64,000 nt of DNA from Apiospora phragmitis (taxonomy: Eukaryota > Ascomycota > Sordariomycetes > Amphisphaeriales > Apiosporaceae), in contig JAQQWL010000006.1 in NCBI GenBank assembly GCA_038363925.1, positions 1,406,501 through 1,470,500 of the forward strand, given 5' to 3'. Each line of letters opens with the position of its first letter. Positions within the stretch are counted from its first letter, which is position 1. Shown here one piece after another: positions 9,246 to 20,286 of this stretch. The notes under the pieces are model-generated. The model ran no database searches, was not told the origin of the DNA, and was given only the letters and a program-made list of their open reading frames with translations. The position numbers were made by a program, and so were the translations under genes.

Positions 9246-9931
9246 TCAGTAAATAACATGCTGTCGCAACCGCAAGCCCAACACCACAGCTGCCGTCACC
9301 CCACCCAGCCAAGCCCCGAACAAGGATGCACCCGCTATCAAGATTGTGTCCGACGGGTAGCTGGAACTCAGGATGCTGGTACCGCCGCGGGATGGATCGC
9401 TAAGGCAGGGGCAGTAGACGGTGCCGCGCCCGTCGCTGGCCGCCACCTCGGCGAAGGTGGAATTGGGGAGAAACACAGTAGTACCCGGGGGTAGCTGTGG
9501 GGACGAGGGAGGAGGCGGCGGTGGCGGCTGGGCTGGACCTCCTGGCGGGGGTGGAGGAGATGCTTGAGCCGGGCGTATTGGTTGACCTTGTGGTGTCGAC
9601 GGCGTCGGTGGCAGGGGAGGAGGAGGCGGTGGCGGCGATGGTGGTGGTGGTGGTGGCGGCGGCGCTCCATCCGGCAATGGCGGGGGAGGCCTAGGATCCT
9701 CTTGCCGGGGAGCCATCCGTCTTTTGCCATTGCTGCTCCGTCTAGTGGAGTAGCACATGGCATCGAACTTCCGCACAGGTCTGTTATCTTGTCATGGATC
9801 TCTCTGGTCTGGAAGGATGGGAGCTGGTGTGTAGCACCATGGGTACTCGTTGAATCGGTGCCATCTTGCAGTGCTATCGCCAGACAAGACGAGAGGAAAG
9901 GGAGGAGAGCAACAAATAGAAGATCCTTCAT
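9246..9931 (-). CDS. Secreted proline-rich protein with C-terminal membrane span
   Basis: Two frames are joined by a proposed 56-nt intron (9776..9721; donor GTGCGG, acceptor AAAAG). This gives exons 9931..9777 and 9720..9246 and a 209-aa product. The start MKDLLFVALLPFLSSCLAIA is a signal peptide. Exon 2 has long proline tracts (PPPPPPPPSPPPPPPP and similar), then a short Cys-containing segment (VYCPCLSDPSRGG) and a hydrophobic span (TILIAGASLFGAWLGGVTAA, then VVLGL) ending in RLRQHVIY. The residues after the span argue for a single-pass membrane protein rather than a GPI anchor. The donor is not ideal; without this intron the signal peptide and proline region are out of frame. Likely a cell-wall or surface protein; function unknown. 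Confidence 0.5.
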
Positions 9932-10945
9932 GTTCCTTGATTTGTGTAGCAAAAGCCAAACCGAAGTATATTCAAGAGGCCAACCGCTTTCGAGTCGAGT
10001 CAACAGTGAACTTGAGGCAGCCCAAGATTCGATGACCGAGATGATTTATAGGGGTCCTGAGAACTGCGATCCTGCCGTAGCGGAACATGATCCTTTTCAG
10101 AGTCTTTCGATACATACCATTTGCTGAAACTTCGAGTTATGTACATGTCGTTTTATGAGGCACTACCTGAAACATTCCAGGACAACAAAGTGAGCTTGGA
10201 GTTCAGTCTTGATACTGCAACAGTTCAGTGCCTAAAGTTCCTGTTGTGGACGGTTCCACGGATCCAGATCCCATCACGGTGAATCTGGTGTTGGGAGATG
10301 TAGGAGGTTTGGGGAGAGTTTGTACGAACACTCGGGCAGCGTAGGTAGGGGTTGAAGTGTAGTTGGATTAGACTTTCGGCAGATGGCCCGAACCGTTTTG
10401 AAACATAAAACTACTTCCTAGGCTACTCATCATGGGATGAGTCGCGGCTCGCACCATACCACGTAGTCGTATCGCCGAGTCTGTGAAGCTAACGCTTGCC
10501 TTTGTTTGAGAAAATCAGAAGTCGAAGTGAGTCAAAGTCAATCAATAGCCTCGGCAGTCAGTCCCGACTCCTGTCACTTCTCATACATGCTAGATGAGAT
10601 GGAAAGGGGATCTAGGCTTGGCCATCATTGACACTTTGTGAACCTAAGACCACTTCATCATGACCCTGAATACTCTGACATATTGACAAATTGACAGCAT
10701 ATGGACGAGACTGAAAGACTTGTTTATATTCTGCTGTTCGCGATGCGGAGTAAGGGCGGGGTTCGGAGCGTCGCATAATGTTTACCTGCATCTCCAAAGT
10801 TGATATGCATTCAACACCAAGTTCACCCTGTTTGGCAGACGTAGATCATTCCAGAGTACCTTATATCAAGACCCTTCACTTCACCAAGTCACCCGCAACT
10901 TTACCGCCAATTCGTAAACGAAAAGTTAAGAAACCGTCCGATAAG
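9932..10945. other. Divergent intergenic region, no gene seen
   Basis: Separates the minus-strand proline-rich gene from the plus-strand acyltransferase-like gene, so it should hold both promoters. No ORF with a recognisable product and no repeat is seen. Confidence 0.5.
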
Positions 10946-12222
10946 ATGCTCGAGGTCCGATGCTCTGGAACCCCTCGTGAGGTACGCAGTAGGGATACCC
11001 CGATAGTGGCATGACATTGGAAACTCAACTAACAACATTCGTAAATCAGATCGGGCTGGCGCACGGGCAGCAAGCCCGCACCCAGATCCGGGGGTCCATC
11101 GCCTTCTACCGGCAGCAGTTTCAGGAGACGTGCGACCTGGACTGGCCCGCCGTCCAGGACGAGGCGGAACGCTACGTTGCGCCGCTCACGCGCCTGGCTC
11201 CGCGCCACCTCGACGAGATCCGCGGCATCGCCGAGGGCAGCGGCGTCGACTTCCTCGACGTCCTGGCCCTCAACGTTAGGACCGAGATCACGTTCGGCCT
11301 CTTCACCGACGGCTCCTCCACCTTCGGCGTCACCGCCGCCGGGGATGGTGAGATACCAGAGACTGACGGCTGCACCAGTCTGAGTTGGTTCTCCGGCACC
11401 GACCAGGAGCATCAGGGAACGTCGTCACCAAAGATGTCCTCCTTCTCCTATCTAGCCCAGAACTGGGACTGGATGCCGGCCCAGCGCGCGAACCTCGTGA
11501 TCCTCTACATCGATCACACTTCTTCCTCGTCATTGCCTGATACCCACCCCCTCCCCACAATCGCCACCGTAACCGAAGCCGGCCTCCTCGCCAAAACAGG
11601 CCTGAACTCCGCCGGCGTAGGCGTCTGCCTCAACGCCCTGCGGTGCCGCGGCGTCGACCGCAACCGACTGCCCGTCCACCTCGCGCTGCGCCGCGCGCTC
11701 GAGTGCGGCTCGCGCGCCGACGCGGTGCGGGCCCTGCGCGAGACCGGACTCGCCGGCTGCGGCCACATCCTCGTGGCGGACGCGGCGACGGGCGGCGTCG
11801 GGCTTGAGTGCACGAGCCGGTGGGTCCGGGCGCTGGGCATGGACGACGCGGGGCGGACGCACCACACGAACCACCTGCTGCTTCTGGGCCGCGAAGGGGG
11901 TGATGAGAAGGACGTCGAGGACGCCACGTGGCTGGCCGACTCGAGGCCGCGGCTGGCGCGGGTAAAGGAGCTCACGGCGGGTATTATGATGAGCGATAGG
12001 GGGGCCCAGGCGGAGGGGGCACCGCGGCCGAGTACGAAGTCGCTGTTCGAGGTTCTCAGTGATGAGCAGGGCTACCCGGCATCAATCAACCGGCGGCAGG
12101 AACTACCGGGGGTGAAGACTGAAACCCTCTTCACCATCGTTATGGACTTGGCCACGAGGCGTGCCCAAGTCACGTTCGGCAGGCCAACGGAATTTACTGA
12201 GGAAACGCTGTTGTCATTGTAA
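10946..12222 (+). CDS. Acyl-CoA:6-APA acyltransferase (IAT)-like Ntn hydrolase, peptidase family C45
   Basis: Exon 1 is only 36 nt (10946..10981, MLEVRCSGTPRE). Intron 10982..11049 has donor GTACGC, branch CTAAC and acceptor CAG. Exon 2 (11050..12222) continues IGLAHGQQARTQIRGSIAFY; total 402 aa. The start is fixed by similarity to the known family opening, in which a Gly-Thr-Pro-x-Glu motif runs directly into IGxxHG. Key motifs are TDGCTSL, with the autoprocessing/catalytic Cys at about 120, YLAQNWDWMPAQRANLV, GLNSAGVGVCLNALRCRG, HLALRRALE and HTNHLLL. In the family the precursor cleaves itself before that Cys and the new N-terminal Cys transfers or hydrolyses acyl groups. In penicillin producers the enzyme (penDE) swaps the side chain of isopenicillin N. 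No pcbAB/pcbC genes are present here, so the substrate is unknown. There is no PTS1-like C-terminus (ends LLSL). The exon body is markedly GC-rich compared with its surroundings. Confidence 0.9.
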
Positions 12223-12418
12223 GACTTAGTAAGTAGTAGTATACATGGTTAGAGCCTCCTTAACCCCATGACGCTAAACTGGCCTTCGGCAAGTTAATCA
12301 ATGGCTACTCGGTAAATCAATTTTTTTCATCGGGTTTCAGCCAAGTCTTGTCCTCTGAAGACCAAAAGCTCCCTAATTTTTCTACGCTTTTTTCTTTGGC
12401 GCTCATGGTGGTACCGCA

Positions 12419-13793
12419 TTAGTCCAAGTACTTCTGCCAGTCGAACGACTTGATCGCCTTGGGCGGCCAACGTCCAGGGTCTCGGAACCAACACTCGAAG
12501 TGATACGCGCCAGAGCCGACTTCAAAGCCCGGGGAGTCATCCGGCATATTGGCATCGGGGAGCTTGACGACCGCCGTCGTGTTGGGTGGGATGATGACGT
12601 CCATCATGAATCTCGTCCGGCTTCTGCCGCTGCCGCTGCCGCTGTCGCTGTCGTTGCCTACCACGTCTGAAACAAGCTGCCAACTGCACTCTACCAACCC
12701 CGAGGTGCCGTCGTACGCTGTTTTACACCATGTCAGGTCACCGCCAGGCTGGGGCCGGATCCGAACCTTCCTCCACCCTACTGCATTCTCGTCAAGCACT
12801 AGTTCTTCGTTTCCGGTCTCCGGTCCTGTCGCTATTGCGGCCGGCATCGGGGTCGCGTGAGGTGACAGGCCGCCCACGACGGAATGAAGCCAGCTCGCTA
12901 CACTGCCGAGGGCATAGTGATTGAAGCTAGTCATCTCACCGGGGTTGATGCTACCGTCAGGAAGCATGCCGTCCCAGCGTTCCCACATGGTTGTCGCGCC
13001 TTTAGTTACAGGATAGAGAATCGAGGGGCAGTCGGTAGACAGAAGAAGCTGATAAGCTGTCTGTAATGCGGTGTCCTCTTGGACAAATCTAGCTCCCGGC
13101 TTCTCTATCTCAGATTGGTGGACGGAAGTAAGGGCTGGGAGCACGACGGGCGTGCCCGCAAAGCCCGTATTCACCCTTGAACTTCGCAGTCCGCACCAAT
13201 CGAATCAGTCTCGATACTGCGGTCGCGCGACCCTGGTGGTCCGAGTCGTTATGGAGACCGAATACCAAGGCCAGGGCCAACGAGGTCTGTGAGTCGCCCG
13301 CGACAAGCCCAATGGGAGTCATGTACTTCGCTCGGAACGTCTTGATAAGCCATTCGGCGTCTACCTAGTACTTCTCCGTGACTTCATCGGGCTCGTTCAG
13401 CACCTTGGAGATGCGATACATGACGCGTGTGACATGAACAAGATATGCGTCCGCGACAAGAGTTCCATCCGCCCTCCCAGCGCCGGGGTCATTCGGTGGC
13501 GCAGCAGGGTCAAGCCAGTCTGCCAGTTGCCAGAGCTGGGGATCCCAGAGTCCATCACCGTCCCGTGGGATCACCTCGTCTACATACTTCCGCATCCCAT
13601 TCCAGCAAGTTCTCAGTGCAGACTTGTCACCTGAAAATAGGTAGATCGTCCAGGGAAGCAGGACCACGACATCGTCCCACACCGCCTGCGGAACAGGGGG
13701 TAAAGTGCCGGTCTTGGTGATCACGTCCGGTACCACGAAAGAATTTAATGTAACCGGATACATGACCTGAACTTTACGAATTAAATGATTCAT
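12419..13793 (-). pseudogene. GH78 alpha-L-rhamnosidase, 5'-truncated and disrupted
   Basis: The minus strand encodes the catalytic (alpha/alpha)6 barrel and C-terminal sheet of a bacterial-type rhamnosidase: VVPDVITKTG, VPQAVWDDVVVLLPWTIYL, QLADWLDPAAPPNDPGAGRA, DGTLVADAYLVHVTRVMYRI, then MTPIGLVAGDSQTSLALALV, then TTMWERWDGMLPDGSINPGE and MTSFNHYALGSVASWLH. Two lesions break it: an in-frame TAG at 13367..13365 (after DEVTEKY), with homology resuming in the same frame as VDAEWLIKTFRAKY, and one extra G near 13174-13178, after which the frame must shift to read NTGFAGTPVVLPAL. The N-terminal half of the roughly 600-900-residue family is absent, and the coding trace stops about 100 bp from the neighbouring lyase gene. 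GH78 enzymes release rhamnose from plant glycosides; this copy is presumably dead. Confidence 0.8.
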
Positions 13794-13897
13794 CCTTGCC
13801 TATGAAGGACATGGGATATACTTACCGCAGGTCTGACTAGAAGTTGAGGTCCCTTCCGTTCTTGCGACTTGGTTAAACCCACTCCGGGAAGCCATAT

Positions 13898-14797
13898 TTA
13901 CTTCTTCGAGTCCGTTAGTCTGAGTCGCCCTGACATGAAACCTCGGGCACCATTGCTGAGCCAGCACTCTTCTCCATCCACAAGATCCGCCGCAAGAATA
14001 GGCTCTTCGATGGCCAACCCCCTGGCAGGCGGTCAGAACAAGAATGTGATCGTGAGCAAGGACAATTCATACCTTTCTAAAGCCCATCTTCTGGAAGTGC
14101 CATTGTTTCCTCCGCTCCCCTCGCCTTTGACGAAGATTCTGGTGATAGGGGGCGTCACCCACTTCCCGTTCCGCCAGAAATATGGAGTAGTTAGGCTGGC
14201 CTCCATGACTTGGCCATTGCCGGCGTTGATAAGCAGGACCTCTCTCGTATCGGCCGGCCGGAGCTCGGCACGGTTCCGTGCATCGTCATACACGTGGCGT
14301 TCCGTAGTTTTGAAGTGAGTATACTCACTGCCCTCCGTGGACCTGGTGTCAACAAGGACTTGCCACTCGGCGCCCCTGCTAGCAACCCACTCGCCGTGAT
14401 CAACAGGGTCACCTTGACCATCTGCGCCAAGAGGGCTGGGCAAAGTAGCAGGGAAAAGATTCTGGGACGGCACATTGGCGATCGGTGCAGCCTCGTGAGC
14501 GAGCTGGCCGTCACAGCCTAGCGTTACCTTGACTCGGTGCGGGGCATTGCTAAAGGAGCTGGCAGCAGTATTCAGGTAATCTTCGAGCCTCCTCAAGCCC
14601 TCTTCCCCTGAGATGAGCTTGGCCGCAGCCTCCCAGCGCCAATGAGTAGCAGCTTGCAGCATCCGATCCCTGTGGTAGTCCAATATGTAGAATGGAGATG
14701 GCCTCTGGTTCCAGCCCAGGTTGGTGAGCCCCTGTTCAGGTACAGCCAGAAGGGATGGGTCATAGCGCAAAGTGGTGAAGATTTTGAACTCATCCAT
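13898..14797 (-). CDS. Aminodeoxychorismate lyase-type PLP enzyme (aminotransferase class IV)
   Basis: Exon 1 14797..14073, intron 14072..14022 (51 nt, GTATGA..CCAG), exon 2 14021..13898; 282 aa. It starts MDEFKIFTTLRYDPSLLA and contains PSPFYILDYHRDRMLQAA, characteristic of the fungal Abz2-like family. HFKTTERHVYDDAR holds the probable PLP-binding Lys (K163). The end reads SRRWALER across the splice junction, then GLAIEEPILAADLVDGEECW and LSNGARGFMSGRL, matching the class IV C-terminus (SN-GxRGxM). The expected reaction is 4-amino-4-deoxychorismate to p-aminobenzoate plus pyruvate in folate synthesis. Related class IV enzymes act on branched-chain or D-amino acids, so substrate is inferred. 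The gene shares an 861-bp divergent upstream region with TOM70. Confidence 0.85.
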
Positions 14798-15658
14798 CTC
14801 AAGTCTCGGAGATATTGGAGGTAGTTAGATTTTTGACTAGGAGGGGCTCAGCTGAGATGAGTCAAGTAGAACATATGCCATCTCATGCATTTCTAGCTAA
14901 GCATAGGTACTCCGTATCCGTACAATTGATCTGATGCATTTCACTTAACCTTACAAGAGACGAAGATTGATGAACAGCGGCGGGCTTCGGGGCGATGAAA
15001 CCCCCACCCGGCTGCATCGGCTGGCAGCTGATTGGGCGGAAAAGGCTCGTCAGTTGGTCGTATGATGGCATACTTCCGATCACAGGCCTGTGTTGAATCT
15101 TTTTTAGGGTGGACAGCGTGCCTTGCAGGGAGCTGTCCACTAAAAGCTGGGTGTAAGAAGTGGTCTGAGTGGCTGGAAAGTGGAGGCGCGACCAGATTCA
15201 CCAGCAAAACTGCCAGCGCTGCCAGCTGAAGCTGAGGGCAGGAAGCTGCCCGGGAAGGGAAAGAGCTCCTCCCATGACAGCACCTCCAAGGAAATGTCAC
15301 GCTAATACGCCAATAATTTTTCGTGCTCAATGCTTTTAATGCTCCCGCTGCAAAACGGCATCATCGACCAAATTAACTGCAAGACACTACCGACGGTGCT
15401 GCCAACTCGATCTGGACTGCTTCGAAATTCTACCCGACACTGACTCCAAGCCAAAAACACCAATACCTTCTAATTCCTTCTATCCAATTATCCTCGACCT
15501 CCGAACCCCCCTCCGGCCTCCACTCTCGCCGCCCACACACCTGTTATCGCAACCCAAGAGGGCACCTCACACTCCGACTTCCCCCAGTCTATAGACTTGA
15601 GATCATTGCTTTGACCATCCACGTCGACGTCAGCACTTAATCCCTCTGCCTCTCGACC
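14798..15658. promoter_or_regulatory. Shared divergent upstream region of the ADC lyase-type gene and TOM70
   Basis: The two start codons at 14797 (-) and 15659 (+) face away from each other across 861 bp, with no gene between. The side next to TOM70 (about 15380-15658) is pyrimidine-rich, as in many fungal 5' leaders. No specific factor site is assigned. Confidence 0.5.
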
Positions 15659-17662
15659 ATGTCTGGCGCATCCGCTGCCCCCGTGCCGCCCCCGGGTACT
15701 CCAATTGCTGTCCCAATCGCCGAACATTCAGTATGGGAGCGCATCACCAACTGGGCCTCGGAGAACAAGACGCTTGTCTACACAATCGCAGGAGCCACTC
15801 TTGTCGTGACGAGCGCTGGTGTTGTCTACTATCTCAGCAATGATTCTGTGAGTTGCTTCTCGCTAGCGTTTCCTATCCACTCAGCCAGACGAAGCCCGAC
15901 TAACCATATCCGAAGAAGCCCAAGTCGACACAACCCAAGCTGTCCAAGAAGGAGCGTCGGAAAAGAAAGGAACAAGAGCGCCAAGCGGATACGGAGAAGA
16001 AGCCTGACTCGAAAATGGCCGATGCATCCTACAAGCAAGCTAAGCCGGCAAATGTCGAGACCGCCGATGAGCTGCCCGTTATTACAGAAGAGTCTGTCGA
16101 GAGCTTGACTGCTGAACAGCGCAAGGACTACGCACAACAGCTCAAGGCCTCCGGCAACAAGGCCTACGGCGGCAAGGACTACAACAAGGCCATCGAGCTG
16201 TACTCCCAGGCTATCCTTTGCAAGCCCGACCCCATCTTCTACTCCAACCGCGCTGCCTGCTACAACGCTCTGAGCGTCTGGGACAAGGTTGTCGAGGATA
16301 CCACGGCCGCCATCAACCTGGATCCGGACTACGTCAAGGCTCTGAACCGACGTGCCAACGCCTACGAGCACCTCGAGTCGTACAGCGACGCCCTGCTTGA
16401 TTTCACCGCCAGTTGCATCATCGACGAGTTCAAGAATGAGTCGAGCGCCAACGCCGTCGAGCGGCTCCTGAAGAAGGTGGCCGAGCAGAAGGCCGAGGAA
16501 ATCATCAAATCCAAGAACCCGTCAAAGCTGCCCAGCCCCACCTTTGTCTCCAACTACATTCAGAGCTTCCGTGTCAAGGACCGCCCGGTCGGCTTGGAAG
16601 ACACCGAAGTGTGTTCGCCTGAGAGCGGCAAGGGCCAGCTGCAAATCGGATTGAGGGCTATGGAGAGAAAGACGCACGAGGGTTACGAAGAGGCCGCCAT
16701 TGCCTTCGAGAAGGCTTTGGAGCTGGGCGAACTGGAGCCTTACGAGGCGCTTGCCTACAACTTGCGTGGCACTTTCAGAACTTTGCGGGGACTTACACAG
16801 GAGGCATTGGCCGACATGGACAAGAGCATTGAGCTGGACCCGTCCATGACACAGAGCTATGTCAAGCGTGCCAGTATGCACCTGGAGCAGGGCGCTCGGG
16901 ACAAGGCCACGGAAGATTTGGATAAGGCGGTCCAGCAGAATGACCAAGATCCGGATATATACTACCACCGCGCCCAACTCCTGTTCATCCACAGCGAATT
17001 CCAGGAAGCTGCCAAGGACTACCAGAAGTCGATCGATCTCGACCCCGCCTTCATCTTCTCCCACATCCAACTTGGTGTGACTCAGTACAAGATGGGCTCC
17101 ATCGCCTCTTCGATGGCCACCTTCCGCCGATGCATTAAGAACTTCGAAAAGGTGCCAGACGTCTACAACTACTATGGCGAGCTTCTCCTTGACCAGGGCA
17201 AGCATGATGAAGCCATCCAGAAGTTCGACACCGCCATGGAGATGGAGAAGCAAACCAAACCAATGGCCATGAATGTGCTGCCCCTCATCAACAAGGCCCT
17301 AGCACTCTTCCAACAGAAGTCGGAGTTCACCGAGGCCGAGAAGCTCTGCGAGAAGGCTCTGATTAGTAAGTCGTTCCCTGAACCTTGTCTATCCTTCATT
17401 TCACTAACCCGGTTGACTAGTTGATCCTGAGTGTGACATCGCCGTCGCGACCATGGCCCAGCTCCTTCTGCAGCAAGGCAAGGTCACTGATGCCTTGAAG
17501 TATTTTGAGCGTGCTGCCGAGCTGGCCAGGACCCCCGGCGAGATCGTCAACGCCCTGTCATATGCGGAAGCTACCCGAACCCAATTACAAGTCCAGGAAA
17601 AGTACCCTCAACTGGCATCAAAGCTGCAAGGCATGGGTGGTCCTGGCTTCCCCGGCCGCTAA
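15659..17662 (+). CDS. TOM70: Mitochondrial import receptor Tom70
   Basis: Three exons: 15659..15847, 15916..17365, 17421..17662 (introns 68 and 55 nt with CTAAC branch sites); 626 aa. The N-terminus has a short Pro-rich stretch and one transmembrane anchor ([20 protein letters not shown], about 38-60), then a highly basic linker ([20 protein letters not shown]). The rest is an array of TPR repeats, for example [58 protein letters not shown] and [20 protein letters not shown]. Tom70 sits in the outer mitochondrial membrane; its TPR domain accepts Hsp70/Hsp90-delivered carrier precursors and passes them to the TOM pore. Length, anchor and TPR layout fit the yeast protein (about 617 aa). The first acceptor is a tandem AAGAAG, so one Lys may be optional. 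Confidence 0.95.
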
Positions 17663-18946
17663 GCTCCTTTCGAGCAAAGACACGTGTACAGTCAGGCACC
17701 ATTGCATGAGACCGTCATGACACAAGGTGCATATTTTGATACCAGATTATGAGCTCTTTCCACGGTTCTAGTCACGATGATGATTCTGGATTCGGCTTGG
17801 ACTCGTTGCCTAGGAGCCGTGTAGTGTATGTATATTTTTTTGTCAGGAAGCAGGCGCATGAGGTTTGCTTTGCCGCCCCGTATGTAAGGCAATTGCTTGG
17901 TATTTCTCCTGGCGTTAACCACGCGCGAGTCGACTGTCAACGCTATCATGCATCCAAGAAAGCGAAAAACGACAGCCGGTTCGGGGGTGGGTTATGTGGT
18001 GATGCTGTGGACGTCGGCTTGAACCGCCAATACATGATGGATGCGCCAGGAGAAGAAGCAGTACAAAAGACAAGAGACATGAAGAGAAGAAGAAAGGAGA
18101 AACAAAGCAAAAATTGGGGGTCCCAATACCATCACCACCCAAAAGTATGAAAATTCCTTGACTGTATTTTGTATATAACAAAAAGGCCGCCACACCGTAC
18201 TGTACGTAATCCACGTCCATCCTACTCCACTCTATACTTTTACCATCCAGCCTTGTACAGCCACGGTAGCCCCGGGTTTGTAATTTATGAAAACATTCAA
18301 TGATGCACCCAGTGACGTGACATCTTGACGTTCGATAATGGTCCATCTGGAAGATCGATCAAGCCCGCTTGTGGGTCGGGAGGGGACAGCTCCCGGAAGA
18401 TGTTCAGTTCCTCTCACTCTGATTCGTGGATGCCATCTTCGCCGTCTGTCTACATCGTCAGCAAGATCGAGTCTAACTCACAGCACGTGCTTGAGACAAG
18501 GGGGACATCGTCATCCTTCCCGTTGTATATCTACGATCACCGCCACACAATAGCGGAAAAGAAAAACGCAACAATAGAGGATATCATTATGAGGTATCAT
18601 AGGATCAAAAAGACTCTTGCAATGCTACCAAGAAAACACAATCATGACCCAAACTCAGCCACACCGCTCTACTGTATGCCCCTGAAAAGGGGAACATAGG
18701 TCTACAAAGCTTTTCGACCCTTTTCGAAGGGGAACATTTTACGCAGTCTCATCCATCCCTGGTCCTGGCTGTTTTTACCCAGTGACCCTAGCCAAACGTG
18801 AAGATGAGAGTATTTCCAAGAATCAGTAATGCCATCCACCCGTGCCGTCCATGGTATGCTTGCTCGTTTTTCGCGAGAATGGAAGAAGTATCGCGCTAAG
18901 CGCTTACGAGTCGACGGGAGGACTGGACCAGGGTATCCGCGTTGCT
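17663..18946. other. Convergent intergenic region (3' ends of TOM70 and the AhpC/TSA-like gene)
   Basis: Both flanking genes end here. Only short unconvincing ORFs are present on either strand; no repeat or RNA gene is recognised. Confidence 0.5.
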
Positions 18947-20286
18947 CTATGCCGCGCCTGCGCCCGCCGTCGCAGCCGCCGCAGTCTCCGGTCCCGTAAT
19001 GGAGCTCGCCACACTGCTCCGCGCCGCCCTGGCGTCCATGCTCGCGCGGCTCATCTGGCTCGCCATGCTGACGCCTGTGCCCTTGCGGGCCTTGAGGGCG
19101 TTCTCGTACCGCTTGGCGTTGAGCTTGGGGGTGCCCTCGCTGTCCAGCCCCAGCACCTCCATCAGCTCGGGGATCTCGACGTGGTCGCGCGTGGTGCGCA
19201 TGCGGTGGCACCAGGTGACCTTCTTCTCCTCGCTCTTCTCGTCGTCGATCGGTCCCGTCTTCTCGTCCAGGTCGATCGACTTCTCCTCGTCCGAAGGGGT
19301 CGGGATGGGCGAGTCCAGGGACAAGGACGCGGGCTCGAACAGGAATTCGCCACCGACCTGGCGTTGGTCGCCCATCTTGAGGACCAGGCCGGACTTGACC
19401 TGCTTCAGTCCCTGTACGATGCCGGACATGACGGTCTGAGCCACGGATTTGTTCTGCATATAAGCCGGTCGGTTGCCCATGGCCAAAGTCCGAACCATGC
19501 CAAGTTCGTTATAGAGAACCTTGGTGGGATCGGCATAAACGGGGAAAGGACAGTGGGTTTCCGAAATATATGTGTTGATGAGCTCCGGCGCACCACAGCC
19601 GATCACGGCAATGAAAGTCGGTACTGGTAAGGCCAGAAGAGCCTCTGGCGTGATGGAAGTGGATAGCATGCGCAGGTACTCCTGGCAGTTCTGTTCGAGA
19701 TAATATTAGCTTCCTTTACCGCACTTCATCAGGGCAATCATGACTTACACCGCAAAAGAAGTGGCGCACGAATATGATCAGCACGCGGCGTGCTACATTG
19801 GGGACCCGAGTACAGACTCTTGAACGTATGCGATTTACGACTGGCGTCTAGCACCGTGTGGTTCTCCAACCTCTTCAAAGTTGCCTGAGTAGGAAGATCA
19901 TTGTTGGTCTGCACCTCGCCCTGGAAGTCAGGCGGGTTGATATCGTCATCTTTGAGGTTTGTTGGTTTTACGGAGAGATCGCCAGCGGGAGCGGTTGCCC
20001 CATTTGTCCCATGCGTACTTTTCGCCGGTGCCGACGTTGAAGCAACGGTAGGACTCGTAGCAGCGTGGGTCGTGGCGGTCGGTGATGTCGTCTCGACGGG
20101 CGCCTTGACAGTGGTGTCTAACGGCGTGGGTTCGGCAGCGCCACCGGCACCGGCCTGCGCTATCTTCTCAGACGGTTGAGGAGTGGGCTGTGTCGTGGGC
20201 TGTCCTGTCGTTGCGCTTGGCTCGGTCTTGGTGGCTTCAAGTGCGCCAGTGGCTTCCTTTGCCTGTGGCTCGGTTGTCGAAGACAT
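18947..20286 (-). CDS. AhpC/TSA-like (thioredoxin-fold) protein with one-base frame break
   Basis: Exon 1 20286..19749, intron 19748..19691 (58 nt, GTAAGT..CAG), exon 2 19690..18947. I start at MSSTTEPQ (20286). Residues 1-140 are disordered and rich in T, P, A and S. The thioredoxin-like domain follows: HTFKSLYSGP, then NVARRVLIIFVRHFFCG joined across the intron to NCQEYLRMLS, then PTFIAVIGCGAPELINTYIS and CPFPVYADPTKVLYNELGM. The CGNC motif sits at the position of the active CxxC. Between LYSGP and NVARR the DNA has CCCC (19803..19800) where the frame needs CCC; with one C removed the product is about 426 aa. No canonical intron can bridge the shift. Either the gene is broken or the base is an assembly error. 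Probable redox/antioxidant role; substrate unknown. The C-terminus is Ser/Ala-rich. Confidence 0.75.

Noticed and set aside
10946..14797. Beta-lactam or other biosynthetic cluster around the IAT-like gene
   Set aside because: No NRPS, isopenicillin N synthase, PKS, transporter or cluster regulator is seen; the neighbours are a folate-type lyase and a dead glycosidase.
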